A stretch of 64,000 bases of DNA, taken from positions 103,826,893-103,890,892 of the forward strand of contig OY294044.1 of assembly GCA_958510825.1 (NCBI GenBank), given 5' to 3'. Positions 22,489 through 32,604 of the stretch are shown here, piece by piece; position 1 is the first letter of the stretch, and each line of letters starts with the position of its first letter. Source of the stretch: Brachypterus glaber (taxonomy: Eukaryota > Arthropoda > Insecta > Coleoptera > Kateretidae). The notes beneath the pieces are model-generated. The model searched no databases and had not been told where the DNA came from. It was given only the letters and a program-made list of their open reading frames with translations. The position numbers and the translations under genes were made by a program.

Positions 22489-22770
22489 TAGTCACACAAA
22501 AAGAGGTCAAGAATTTTTACGCAGACCATTGTATTTATATGTATTTTGAGGCGCTGAATCCATGTTTGAGGTCAAAATAGCATCTCATCCGATTAGTTTT
22601 GGAAATAACCTAAAAAAACGTTATTTTCGAGTAAATTTAGGGAAAGTTTTTCGATGTTATCTCCAAAACTAATTAGATAAGGTGCTATACCTCAAATTCG
22701 GATTCAGCATCTCAAAATACAAAGGAATACAGTGGTCTCCGAACTTTTTTTTCTTTTTGTGGTGGCTGTA
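22489..22770. mobile_element. Foldback element, second of a tandem pair
   Basis: GTCACACAAAAAGAGGTCAAG to TTTTTGTGGTGGCTGTA, with the same inner arms as its neighbour but different substitutions. The pair therefore diverged after an old duplication or represents two insertions at one spot. Confidence 0.78.
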
Positions 22771-23267
22771 TTATTATAATAAATACTGAAATATTTGCGA
22801 TGAAACTAAGGTGCGAAAAAAATGCGTATCTTTTGGTGCCTCACCCTTTAATATATGTTAAGTTAATTGTCGAACGGCTAATTAATTAATTTAGGGCCCT
22901 AATACATGTACAAGGGTCGAACAGTCATTCCGTTTTAGTGACTATAAACTTTAGAGTATATACTAGTATAAATTTACCGGATTTTGCCCTATTTGTATCA
23001 ACGCTATCCGGGATAGCCTATCCCACGCTTTTATTAAAATCCAGGAAGCAGATTGTAATGTATATATTAATATTTTAGTAATTATTTCCTAACCTTTCCT
23101 ACCCCCTTTTAATTATGCATTAACCATGCTTAATCTGTATACAGGTATACAAATTTTGTGCAGAAATGTTCATTTACATTTAACGCCGTATGAAGTAATT
23201 TATTTATTATTTATTATTTAATATTTATTATAATTAATAATAATATTTCCTACAGCATGCTTCTTGA
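22771..23267. other. AT-rich spacer
   Basis: No feature supported beyond AT-rich simple sequence near 23200-23250. Confidence 0.4.
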
Positions 23268-23341
23268 AGTTTATTTAAGGTTATTTGTGATAAACACTCG
23301 GAAATGAAGCAAATAAAAACTTTATTGCATTACATAATCAT

Positions 23342-23381
23342 GCCAACGTTTCACCTAATATTTAGGCTTGTTCAGGGCTAA
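23342..23381 (-). ncRNA. Hammerhead-like core in the left inverted repeat, key base changed
   Basis: On the minus strand the core reads CTGAACA where the 3' copy has CTGAAGA. The changed base is G8 in hammerhead numbering, the residue known to act as general acid. The rest of stem II and GAAACGTTGGC is conserved, so this copy is probably inactive. Confidence 0.5.
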
Positions 23382-23439
23382 AAAGACATAAAGATTATAA
23401 AACTTTTTGGACATAACTTGGACATTATAAACTTATTTT

Positions 23440-23812
23440 TTAGTAAACTAAAAGATAAAGTTAAAAAAGAGTTTATTAGTGATACGGTTTATAAAATTAA
23501 TTGTTTCCATTGCAATGCCTGCTACATAGGTCAAAGTACAATGTATTTAAAAAAAACGTGTCAGTTGTAACAAATCGTCATGTAAAAACATTGTTGATGG
23601 TAAGACGGCCCTGACTTATTAGCATTTGGAAACAGGCCAATATTTTAATTTTATTATAGAAGATATAGAAATTTTAGAGAGGGTTAGTAATAATAAAAAA
23701 AGAAGTTTTCTTGAAATGGTGCATAAAAAAGAATCCGAACTCCATTAACTATAAAACTGACACCTGCAATTTAAGTAGTATTTACTTTAACTTAATTAAA
23801 AATATTAAATGA
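23440..23812 (+). pseudogene. GIY-YIG endonuclease domain remnant of a Penelope-like element
   Basis: About 23450-23560 reads VYKINCFHCNACYIGQST, with the VY and YIG halves of the GIY-YIG motif and the Cys/His cluster typical of Penelope endonucleases. Frameshifts and stops follow near 23565-23630. The frame then resumes with HLETGQYFNF, a KKRSFLEMVHKKE segment containing the conserved Glu, and NSINYKTDTCNLSSIYFNLI to a TGA at 23810. At least three lesions, so non-functional. In the family this domain nicks DNA to prime integration. Confidence 0.82.
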
Positions 23813-24137
23813 TATATGTTCCATTTGTGGATTTAAATAATTTTACAAAAATATTTAATTAATATATCAAAATATAATTATTTTAAACACTGGAACACCA
23901 CTTTATCCAAATTTATAGGTACATACTTTTTTAAAAATTTCAGTAATTAATTTTTCTACAGTGAGTATTCTCCTGTTGAAAAATGTGCAGTGTATTTTGT
24001 TTGTTGATGTAATGTTTTTGTTTAATTTGTTTGTTTTAATGCATATTTAATAACTTAGATTAGTTTTTAATTTATTTTATTTTTGTTTATATACATAGAT
24101 ATATGTCCAAAAAGTTTTATAATCTTTATGTCTTTTT

Positions 24138-24176
24138 AGCCCTGAAGAAGCCTAAATATTAGGTGAAACGTTGGCA
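24138..24176 (+). ncRNA. Hammerhead-ribozyme-like core, Penelope 3' repeat
   Basis: CTGAAGA (24142-24148), stem II CCTAA/TTAGG, GAA (24165-24167), then ACGT as a self-complementary stem III and T as the base before cleavage. Flanking GCC and GGC can form stem I. The core matches a minimal hammerhead that would need a partner molecule to complete stem III. Structure is inferred by eye. Confidence 0.55.
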
Positions 24177-24559
24177 TGATTATGTAATGCAATAAAGTTT
24201 TTATTTGCTTCATTTCCGAGTGTTTATCACAAATAGCCCTAAATAATTTTATTATAATTATAATTATTAGTTACACAAGTTTAGAAAAATCAACTTTTTT
24301 GCGCGCCAGCTGGTTTTAAAATTTTATTGCTTCATTTTTCACGCTGAATCCAAAAAGTTTTTTGTTTGAACTATTTTTGTGTTATGTCCCCTTGCTGGTT
24401 AATGCTTTTTTCATGTAAATTGGTATCTAGCAGTGTTTAAGGTTACTAAAACCAAATTTAGTGTGTCACATTCACGTATTTTTTTTGTCGGATTCTTATA
24501 TAGAAAAGTTTTTTACGTCCGAAAAAAAATATTTTAATTTTACAAATTTAAAAAGTTTA

Positions 24560-24995
24560 ATTTATTTTGTTAAAAATTATTAGTGGTTATTATCAGTGGT
24601 TTTCTAGGTCGCTGAAATTGAATCTATAGTAAAAATAAAAAAACAATATGGCGGATCCAAAATGGCGTCAAAATTCGAAATAGTTTAATGTATTTCGTTA
24701 AAAAATGTTTTTCTAAGTCTCTTAAATTAGGTGTATTAGTAAAAAATTAAAAATCAATATGGTAGATCCATAATGGCGTCAAGATTTAAAAAAGTTAATT
24801 GTATTTCGTTGAAAATCAGTATCCCGGAGGTTTGGAGGGCGCTGGTGTGTATAGGGATTTCTGAGGTCGCTGGAACTGAACCTGTAAATAAAAAGATTTT
24901 CTACCTCTGGTGGTGAGGAGCAATCATATTCAAATGGTTTTGTTAAAATCGGTATATTGGGGTTTTTAAGGCTGCTGAAATTAAATCTGACAATA
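24560..24995 (+). repeat. Degenerate copies of the GGTCGCTGAAATTGAATC module
   Basis: Three to four ~95-110-bp units carry variants of TAGGTCGCTGAAATTGAATC and GGTATATTGGGGTTTTT, as in 9690-10280 and 37237-38045, without the GTCGG tract. Confidence 0.55.
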
Positions 24996-25002
24996 AAAAT
25001 TA

Positions 25003-26477
25003 CACTGGTCGACAAAAAAACATATGCCTCCATTTTGTCTGTTATATCATTTTCGATATACTTTTTGATGCTGAACACGAATTTGACCTTCATTTGTTAA
25101 GTTTGGTTCGGGATTCTGAGATAAATGCTACACTGTAAAAACTGCATGTAAAATAATGTAAAAATACATGAATTTACATAGTACGGAATAGTAAATTTAC
25201 TATTCTGGACTTTTTCATGAATTTATGTAAAAGAATGTAAAATAATGTAAAATAATGTAAAAGAATGTAAAATAATGCAAAAGAATGTAAAATAATGTAA
25301 AAAAATATATTTACATTGATTTATATATTTTTACATGATTTTACAATGTCGGGCTATGTTATTTTAAAAAGCGCGTGCGCTTTGGACAATAACCAAGAAG
25401 GCGTCGCATCATAAGACGGACCGTTTAATATTGTTATTGTTAATAATATTATTTATGTACGATATTTAAATGCTTTATTTGTGGCCTAAAATTTACGTTC
25501 ATTATAAATTACGATCTTGGTTTATTAAACCAGATGAACTTTACGCTACGCTATTTCAAAAAAGCTTTGACACAGAGACTTGTAATTTGGAACAAACATT
25601 TTCTAAGTAGTAAATATTTTTTTTCAAATTTTAAGTCCAAACCATTCTGAACTATGTAATTTTTAGCGTTCCGGTCTATGCAAAATATTACCATTCGGAC
25701 TATGTAATTTTTACCGTTCCGGTCTATGCAAAATATTACCATTCGGACTATGTAATTTTTACCGTTCCGGTCTATGCAAAATATTACCATTCTGGACTAT
25801 GTAATTTTTACCGTTCCGGTCTATACAAAATATTTCCATTATGGACTATGTAATTTTTACTGTTCCGGTCTATGCAAAACATTACCATTACGGACTATGT
25901 AATTTTTAGCATTCCAGTCTATGGCAACATATTACCATTTACGGACTATGTAATTTAATGTAATTTATTTTTACCGTGTACTGCTTTTTTCAAAAAAAAA
26001 AGTTAAATATCGTTGTTTTCGGTTGTGGTTTTTCCCTTACATCTCAGGACAGAAATATGCAATCTCAAATCCGTTTTCACATAATTAATGAGTATTAAAA
26101 AATTAACAAATTAAGCTATTAAACGAATTAAAATATTTAGCAATAACTGAGAAATAGGCATTTAAAAAACGTTTAACTTTTTTTAAGTTTTTTGAACTTT
26201 TCTCAAAAACCGTTAAAAATATCTAAACAAAACAAAATATTTTTAAAATCTGCGTAAAAACTGCATCTTATAGATGTACAATGTTTGTGGAAAAAAAAAT
26301 TTTAGGGACGAAAACAACGATATTTAACTTTTTTTTTCAAAAAAGCAGTAGCATTTATCTCAGAATCTTAAACCAAACTTAACAAATAGAGGTTAAGTTC
26401 GTGTTCAGCATCAAAAAGTACATCGAAAATGATATATCAGACAAAATGGAGGCATATGTTTTTTTTGTCGAGCAGTG
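25003..26477. mobile_element. Large foldback element split by a TA-flanked element
   Basis: Ends CACTGGTCGACAAAAAAACA and TTTTTTTTGTCGAGCAGTG with TTA outside both. Arms of over 200 bp pair, including GAAAATGATATA-type and TTAACAAATGAAGGTC-like blocks and the AAATATCGTTGTTTTCG segment. The left arm is interrupted at 25131-25978; the right arm near 26341 shows the uninterrupted sequence. Confidence 0.82.
25131..25978 (-). mobile_element. TA-flanked miniature element with two minisatellites, copy 2
   Basis: Inverted relative to 13184-13990: CACTGTAAAAACTGCATGTA at the left, TTTATTTTTACCGTG at the right, TA on each side. The AATGTAAAAG-type run lies at about 25219-25300. The ~50-bp TTTTTACCGTTCCGGTCTAT units at about 25640-25930 number about six, against three in the other copies. 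Near 26341 the empty target reads, inverted, AAATGCTACTGCT, confirming TA duplication. Confidence 0.88.
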
Positions 26478-26825
26478 TTATCTAACTACAACCTGGAGGC
26501 AGTGGGCAATAATTTTTAAATGTTTAGAGTAATATCGTAAAAATAGGTACCTATATAGGGGTTTTTGGTAACTTCTTATAATAAAAAATTCAACTCGGTC
26601 CCCTTGGAATCGAAGAATATGTGAATAAATTGGAAAAAAATTTATCTGTTCAGTATATTTTAATTTTTAATTAAATCCAACAAATATGTTACATGCGGCT
26701 GAAAACAATGATTTTTATGAAGCATTTTCATTCCCTTTTGAGCACCAGAAACCTTGTTAATTGCAAATATTTTTAAAACATTATACATTATTCTTTAATG
26801 AAACGGGATTTCTAACTTTCAAACT
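26478..26825. other. Unassigned spacer
   Basis: AT-rich, no supported feature. Confidence 0.4.
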
Positions 26826-26882
26826 TTTATGCAGGGGTCCAAAATGATCAAAATTTGCATTACGTAATACTGGAACGTTCCC
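26826..26882. mobile_element. Right half of a GGGAACGTTC miniature element
   Basis: ATTACGTAATACTGGAACGT then TCCC and TTA. The left half is missing. Confidence 0.65.
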
Positions 26883-26926
26883 TTACCTTTTACTACGAAG
26901 GGACCAACATTTTCAAAAACGAGTTT

Positions 26927-27104
26927 TTTATTTATTTTATTTATTTATTTATTTTACAACTTAACAGGACATACGTCCCTTTTACAAAGTTGTTATAATA
27001 AACTATGAAGTAATATAAATACAATAGAGACTTATATAAAAAAGAAAGAAAAAAAACAAGATTTGCATAAAATATTAATACTTAATTATATGAGAAAAAA
27101 TGAT
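26927..27104 (-). repeat. 3' UTR and AAAT-type tail of the 27105-29885 retrotransposon
   Basis: On the minus strand the element ends with AACTTTGTAAAAGGGACGTA, TAAGTTGTAAAATAAATAAA and further TAAA units (26927-26955). The tail is a tetranucleotide repeat rather than poly(A). Confidence 0.75.
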
Positions 27105-29510
27105 TTATAATTCTACAGCATAACAAACAGATCTTAAGGAATTAATATTTGTAAAAAATAAATCTAGAACACTTCCAATGCGTTCGTAATTGGAACACAT
27201 GATATATAAAGGCGAAAACATTAGAATATTGGTACGAGGTGTTTTTAGGTAAAATAAAGTTCTATTCCTAGTACTAACGGATGGAACGTGAAATTTGAGT
27301 TTATTTAATAAGTATGGACAGTCAATAATATTATGAAGTAATTTATACAAAAACGCTACACTATAATAAAAACGGTGTGAAGCCATATTTACAAAACCAA
27401 ATCTCTGCAGTAAACTTTTGGTAGGAGTATTAAGCGCAGGGTACTCATTATATGTTTTTAGGTACAGATACCTTAAAAACCTTTTCTGAACCTTCTCAAT
27501 GCTGTTTCTGTGAATTTCATGTTTAGGGTTCCAAATAACTGCACCATAGTCCAACTTGGACCTAACGAATGCATTATATAGCACTGTAAATGTGTGAGTA
27601 TTTTGAATACCCTCAGAGTTACGAAAGATAAAACCTAATGATTTAAAAGCTGCTGAAGTTGTTTTGTTTATATGATCAACAAAGGATAATTGCGGATCAA
27701 AATGTATTCCTAGGTCTTTCATAAGATCAGGTCTAGAAAGAATAGAACCAGTTATGTTATAATTATAAATTATAGGTACTTTTTTCTTGGTAAAGGTCAT
27801 AACGTTACATTTGGATACATTGAGAGGAAGACGATTTCGTACACACCATTCGTGTAGTCTATTTAAGTCATCTTGGAGTTCAATAGCATCATTCACACAA
27901 GTAATCTTTTTAAACATTTTAATATCATCTACATAAATAAGACATAGACATTTAAGAATGCATGCAATGTCGTTAACAAAAAGTATAAACAAAAGAGGTC
28001 CTAGGACCGTCCCCTGAGGGACTCCGGAGGTGGCAGTGAAAAGAAAGGATTTGAAACCACGATATTGAACGTATTGAATTCTTCCAACTAAATACGATTT
28101 AAGAAATCTAACGTCAAGTCCAAGCTTTTCAAGAATAAACAACAAAACTGGATGATCTAAAGTGTCGAAGGCTTTCATGAAGTCTGACTCTATATACACT
28201 GATTTAAAAAATGACGCAAACATATTTACAATTTCTTGGGGATCATTCTGAGTTACGTTTTCATACGTCATACTTGAAGGAATGCTAGTCGTGTTCTTCT
28301 TATTGTTTATGAATGTCCAAAAAGAGCTAGGATTGGTAATCAACTCATTTTCAACACAACGGACATAATCACGATAAGCTACTTTAGAATCAGATTTTAT
28401 TTGTGATCTTAGTGCTTTAAAAGTTTCGTAGTATGCATTTACATTTGTTACTTTGAATTGACGCCACGCTAATAGTTTATCCTTAATTTTTTTAGTAATG
28501 TTTTTTGTGAACCAAGGAGGGTATTTATCAGACTTACTCTTGTTGGTCTTTGGCACAGAAATTTTAAAAATATTGTCAAGTATAGAGTAAAACCTCTCAA
28601 CAGCTAAGTTGACATCCTTTAGATTATTTAAGACTCGCCAATCTACCTGTTGTAGTAAATCATATAATAAATTAAAGTTCGCTTTTTTAAAATTATAGGA
28701 CTGCATATTTGAAGCAAATTTTACTTCTTCATTAGTATTAATATCTAGAAATATATTCAATGGAGGATGGTATGAGTCAACCTTCAACATATTGTAATCT
28801 GATTTCAGTACCTCACAGTTCAGATTAGTGGCAACTAAATCCAATAGTCTTCCCTGCGAGTTCTGAATGTTATTACACTGCTGAATATCGAAAAACAGGA
28901 ATAAATTTTTTAGACAGTTTACTTTGGGATTATTCGAGTGAACAACACTATTAAACTCCCTTACATTAAAATCACCCATCATTATAATATTTTCAGTTTG
29001 AGATAGGTCAAGTTCAGCTAACGAGTCTGCGACTCTTTCATAAATGGACGAATGTGAATTAGTTTGTATATACAAATTAATTAAGAAGAAAGTACGAAAA
29101 TTTACTGTTATTTTCAAACAAATGAGATCAACTGAAACAGAAAGGTTTAGAATTTGAATTTCGCTCGCTTTAAAACGCTCTTTCAAGGCAATCAAAACCC
29201 CTCCGCCCCTGTCCTCCGGTACTAAGTCAAACTTACGGTCCGATCTGAATACAATATATTTATCAGAAAAAAGTTCGCTATCCGCGACGTGAGAGCCGAG
29301 CCAGGACTCGCTAAAACAAATAATATCGTAGTCACAAATATACGACTCCCTGTACAAATCTGAAATTTTTGTGTTAAGTCCTCTTACATTTTGATAATAA
29401 ATATTGAAGTCGCGCCTACACGATGAATGTTTTGACTCAGTACTCGAATAATTAGGCAGTGGGGGATCCCGTCGCTTTGCGCATACTGCAGATATCTGGT
29501 AGGGGAATTG
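27105..29510 (-). pseudogene. Non-LTR retrotransposon ORF2: EEP endonuclease + reverse transcriptase with fingers deleted
   Basis: The frame is open from just after the TAG at 29511. FNIYYQNVRGLNTK near 29390 begins the endonuclease/exonuclease/phosphatase domain. With residue 1 at 29357: FSESWL 15-20, RGGGVLIA 50-57, MGDFN 127-131, LLDLVATN 171-178, SYHPPL 195-200. After the linker (FFKSVY at about 383-388) the protein jumps to SDFMKAFDTLDH (391-402), GVPQGTVLGPLLF (445-457) and YVDD (475-478), then a normal C-terminus (YGAVIWNP 604-611). Reverse-transcriptase motifs 0-2, roughly 150 residues including the usual RPIS region, are absent, yet the frame is kept. The enzyme should be dead. An element of this group nicks target DNA and copies its RNA there. 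Confidence 0.93.
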
Positions 29511-29885
29511 CTAGTTCGAAATACACGCGTTCACCAGTAGTTGATTGAGTTTATGTTTATAAAATTGACAGTTTTTGTCCATAGCGGAATGATTTATACT
29601 CGTATTTTTATTTAGCTGTTTAGACTGCAAACAATTAATGCATTTAAAGTTCGAAGGAAGTTCCTTACAGTCTTTTATATCATGATCCAATGTACAAAAC
29701 GCTCGTTGCCTTTTACAACTTTTTGACACGTGAGAAAAACCACAACAATTGTAACATCTGGTTATATCTGTAGCCTCATAAACCGAACAATAATCGTAAC
29801 CTATAATTAAATGTTTATCGCCGTTTGCATAATTGCATAGATCGGCTCTTATAAATAATAAAGAAGGGCGTTTGGCCCACATGGA
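29511..29885 (-). pseudogene. Retrotransposon ORF1 C-terminus with CCHC zinc knuckles
   Basis: RCYNCCGFSHVSKSCK fits the CX2CX4HX4C zinc knuckle, followed by a second Cys/His cluster (CTLDHDIKDC, KCINC). This is the nucleic-acid-binding end of a Jockey/CR1-type ORF1. The N-terminal part is missing, so the whole element is 5'-truncated at about 29885. It ends at TAG (29511-29513), and ORF2 continues in the same frame directly after that stop. Confidence 0.88.
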
Positions 29886-30095
29886 AAAATTTTATAATAA
29901 ACTTGTTAGCGAAAATATAGAAAAAGGTATAAAATTAAAGTTTTGCTCCTTATTTTGAAATTTCATAAAAAAAATGTGAAAATATAATTTTTTTACATTT
30001 TTTTTATTTTTCGAAAACATTTTATATTATTTTTTTAAGTATTAACGACACTCATGATAGGTAATAGTCGGTAGGTAGATAGGTAGGTAATAGTA
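29886..30095. other. AT-rich spacer
   Basis: Nothing supported; TAGGTAGATAGGTAGGTA simple repeat at about 30070-30090. Confidence 0.45.
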
Positions 30096-30228
30096 GTAAT
30101 ATTAAAGTAATAGTTATAACATTTTTTAGCGAACAAGTACAAGTTTAGAAAACGAGCCGCTTACGGCGGGTTTTCTAAAGTACAAATGCTCTAAAAACGT
30201 GTTATAAAATGAATGCTTGTTACTATTT
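30096..30228. repeat. CG-centred palindromic repeat
   Basis: AGCGAACAAGTACAAGTTTA with GAAAACGAGCCGC pairs with GCGGGTTTTCTAAAGTACAA and ATGCTCTAAAAACG. Sequence-related to 36327-36556 and 49745-49850. Confidence 0.7.
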
Positions 30229-30254
30229 TTTGTATTTTGCTATAAAATAAAATA

Positions 30255-30330
30255 AAAAAACTGTAAACAGCGCTTAAAGCTATAATTTGTTATTTTACCG
30301 ACACGTCTTACTGTAAACAGCGCTTAACAT
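30255..30330 (+). repeat. Direct repeat of ACTGTAAACAGCGCTTAA
   Basis: Two exact 18-bp copies about 52 bp apart; AGCGCT at the centre is itself palindromic. Confidence 0.75.
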
Positions 30331-30571
30331 ATAACCTCAAAATTTTAATGTAACGTTTGTTTTCCCGTATTGTGTTATTTTTATTTAAATTAATGGTTAT
30401 TATTAATAAGATGATTACATTTAAATTATCTTTTTGTACTGGTGTTTATTTGTTTTTGGGTTTAAACCCTTTTAATTAGGTAATCTCAATTTTCACAAAT
30501 TTTCCACTTTTTATATTTTTTTGTAGTTTTTCTTATTATTTAAACTTCTTTTATACTTTTTATAGATGTTA

Positions 30572-30626
30572 TATGCCCGAAGATGGTTTTTTAAAAACCG
30601 AAATGCATCGCATTTATTTTAATAAA
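30572..30626 (+). ncRNA. Hammerhead-ribozyme-like core with ATGCAT stem III
   Basis: CCGAAGA (expected CTGANGA, one change) at about 30577-30583, stem II GGTTTT/AAAACC, GAA (30600-30602), then ATGCAT, self-complementary, and C as the cleavage-site base. Flanking ATGC and GCAT pair as stem I. AATAAA follows near 30621. Penelope-type terminal repeats are the likely source. Confidence 0.5.
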
Positions 30627-30748
30627 TGATCAGAAATTAAGGCATCTCTTATTTATTACAATGACTAGAAAATTTACAAACTTTATAAAAAAACGTACAT
30701 TTAAATTGATGACTAATGTAGGGATTTTTGTTTTGGTTTGGCATTACA

Positions 30749-31113
30749 CAAAGGGCTTAGATGAGGGGGGGGTAATGGGGGTATTACCCCCCCATAGGCG
30801 TGGGCGCCAAATTTGTTTGCAGGGCGCCAAGTTTGGTAGAAACCCTCAGGGACACAGTTTTTTTTCTTGTTGGTATTTTTTCGGCGTCAAGTTTGGTAGA
30901 AACCGTCAGGGACAAAGCTTTTGTCTTAGGTTATTTTTTTGGGCTCCGTCATTTTTTTTGTAGGGGCGCCACGTTTGGTAGAAACCCTCAGGGACAAAGC
31001 TTTTTTTCTTGATGGCATTTTTTGGGGGGAAATTTTTTTTTTGTAGGCGCACAAAGCTTTTTTTAGGGTGCTTTTTCTTTTGCTAGGGGCGTAGAAGAAA
31101 AAGATATACGCCC
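30749..31113 (+). mobile_element. G-rich tandem-repeat insertion flanked by an 11-bp duplication
   Basis: TTGGCATTACA occurs immediately left (30738-30748) and right (31114-31124); the unoccupied sequence near 49905 has GTTGGCATTACAG once. The insert is unlike its surroundings: G-rich, with about three units of AAGTTTGGTAGAAACC plus TCAGGGACAAAGCTTT. It has no terminal inverted repeats, so retro-insertion is likelier than cut-and-paste. Open frames over it are repeat translations. Confidence 0.7.
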
Positions 31114-31499
31114 TTGGCATTACAATTTTCGCCACGTTTGAAATTCAATGAACAAATCATTTTTTTTCACCACCAGCCTAAAACCACATCTTTATTACTG
31201 TTCTTTTTATTGGTAGAAATATTATTTCTCTACCTATGACGTCAGAGGTTCTAAAAATAATGAAATTGCACCATGGTTAATAATGAATTTTTATTCAGCT
31301 GTTTTGGCATCTGACGTTTTACTTAATTTTTAAATCACATTGCTATTTACAAGTGTCTTTAGGCACCAAATTTATTTATTGCATGATAAATTAAAAAATA
31401 TTAACTAAATTAGTACCTATAAAACATGTTTTACAAAAAACACTTCGAAAAGTAAAAATCATTGGTCCATCCTATTCAACTATAGATTATATTACCGTA

Positions 31500-31640
31500 A
31501 GGATCATAGATTACTAGAGGTACAACACCCATATATTGATTTTTGAGGTAATAGATTCTCCCTTACAGTTTTTGCCTGTCCCCTTATTTCTGGGGGAGTA
31601 CCAGAATCATCACTTTGCATTTCACTTTCCATTTTTATAT
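31500..31640 (-). other. Conserved 5'-exon-like segment inside the composite repeat
   Basis: On the minus strand from 31632 an ATG opens MESEMQSDDSGTPPEIRG and continues to ENLLPQKS before running into non-coding sequence. The relative at 49201 (+) keeps the same reading (MESEMQIDDSGTPPEIRG). Conservation of one short N-terminus in two diverged copies suggests the parent element carried a coding first exon. No function assigned. Confidence 0.4.
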
Positions 31641-31839
31641 ATTTTATTACACTTAACACGGAAAAACTTTCTACCTTAATAATTTTAGCAGATCACCAGA
31701 AAATTTCTGCCAGAAATGTCAAGTTATTCATTTGTTTTTTAATGGCCGCGAACGGCCAGCGTGATATTTTAAATTGATAAGCTTTTTCATTAAATTTTAG
31801 TAAAATAAATAAATAAATAGCTAATTAATTGTACTGGTA

Positions 31840-31990
31840 GTGAAAAAAATACTATATTTTCCACGTGAGTGAAGATTTAACATTTTAGACCGCGTCTTGC
31901 GGGCTTCGCGCTAGCGCGCTCATCCCGCAATTTGACGCAGCTCAAAAATGTTCAACTTCTCTCACTTGGTAAATAATATACTATTTAAAA
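31840..31990. repeat. CG-centred palindrome (CGCGCTAGCGCG core)
   Basis: ATACTATATTTTCCACGTGA on the left pairs imperfectly with TCTCACTTGGTAAATAATAT on the right. Inner arms CTTGCGGGCTTCGCGC and GCGCGCTCATCCCGCAA flank TA. The inverted twin is at 48843-48985. Confidence 0.75.
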
Positions 31991-32148
31991 TGGTAAGAAT
32001 TAACCTAAAAAACAAAATTTAGTAGAAAATTAAACGTTAAAGCGATATTGACATTGACACGAAAAACGTCAAGCGATATAAATTTGTCCTTTTGCCAACC
32101 TACAGAAAGACAAAGTACTAACCTCTTATGGACCTATAAGAACACGAA

Positions 32149-32273
32149 TAAGGGCATATACACAGGCTCGCATAGTACATAGTACATAAGTGCCGCCATG
32201 TATCTTGTAAGCCAATCACAGTACCTCATTCTGATGTACTATGTTGTTATGCGAACTTGTGGATATGCCTTAA
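32149..32273. mobile_element. Foldback miniature element (AAGGCATATCC ends), copy 1
   Basis: TAAGGGCATATACACAGGCT at the left and TTGTGGATATGCCTTA at the right are inverted. The middle carries CCATGTATCTTGTAAGCCAA, also in 56631-56781 and 61031-61154. Confidence 0.75.
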
Positions 32274-32279
32274 TGCGTG

Positions 32280-32604
32280 CGATTATGAGCTTCTATGATA
32301 TACGTAATAGTCACAAAATAAAAAAACTCTTTTAGATTTTTTTTAATACCTGCATCAGAAAAAATCTGGAAAATATTTTTCGCTATAGCATAATTTTCTT
32401 TTCTTCTGGAGTCGCATGTGAAAACAAAATGGGTAGTTAAAAAGATAATTAGAGTTTGCACAATCTATAAAACTAATGTTAGTATACTCTTCATAGCACC
32501 TAGTGATTGAAGAGTAAGGTAAGTGAGCTAATTATTGACATATCAAGACTGCATTTACTACAGGCGATTCAGCCCAAAATGCGATAGGAAAGGAGGGTAT
32601 CCTG
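32280..32604. other. Unassigned spacer
   Basis: AT-rich; TACTCTTCATAGCACC and TTGAAGAGTAAGG near 32476-32518 form a weak dyad. Confidence 0.4.

Larger units (their letters stand above)
23268..24248 (+). mobile_element. 5'-truncated Penelope-like element with inverted terminal repeats
   Basis: A ~145-bp repeat (23268-23414) is inverted at 24104-24248; both include GTGATAAACACTCGG and AACGTTTC near a hammerhead-like core. Between them lies a decayed GIY-YIG endonuclease. This combination is characteristic of Penelope-like retroelements. The reverse transcriptase is missing. AATAAAG near 24190 may serve polyadenylation. Confidence 0.82.
30640..32150 (+). repeat. Composite foldback repeat, relative of 48843-50180
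   Basis: 31200-31990 is the reverse complement of 48843-49660, while 30690-30748 plus 31114-31140 match 49866-49945 in direct orientation. The family therefore has arms in both orientations. A CG-rich palindrome (31840-31990) sits between blocks. A 365-bp insertion interrupts it at 30749-31113. Confidence 0.7.

Noticed and set aside
29001..29100. Endonuclease inactivation from SYH instead of SDH in the EEP domain
   Set aside because: A Tyr at this place also occurs in insect non-LTR elements as far as I recall, so I do not count it as a lesion.
27105..29510. Host nuclease or telomerase-like gene
   Set aside because: EEP plus reverse transcriptase with upstream CCHC ORF1 and a microsatellite tail is a non-LTR retrotransposon.
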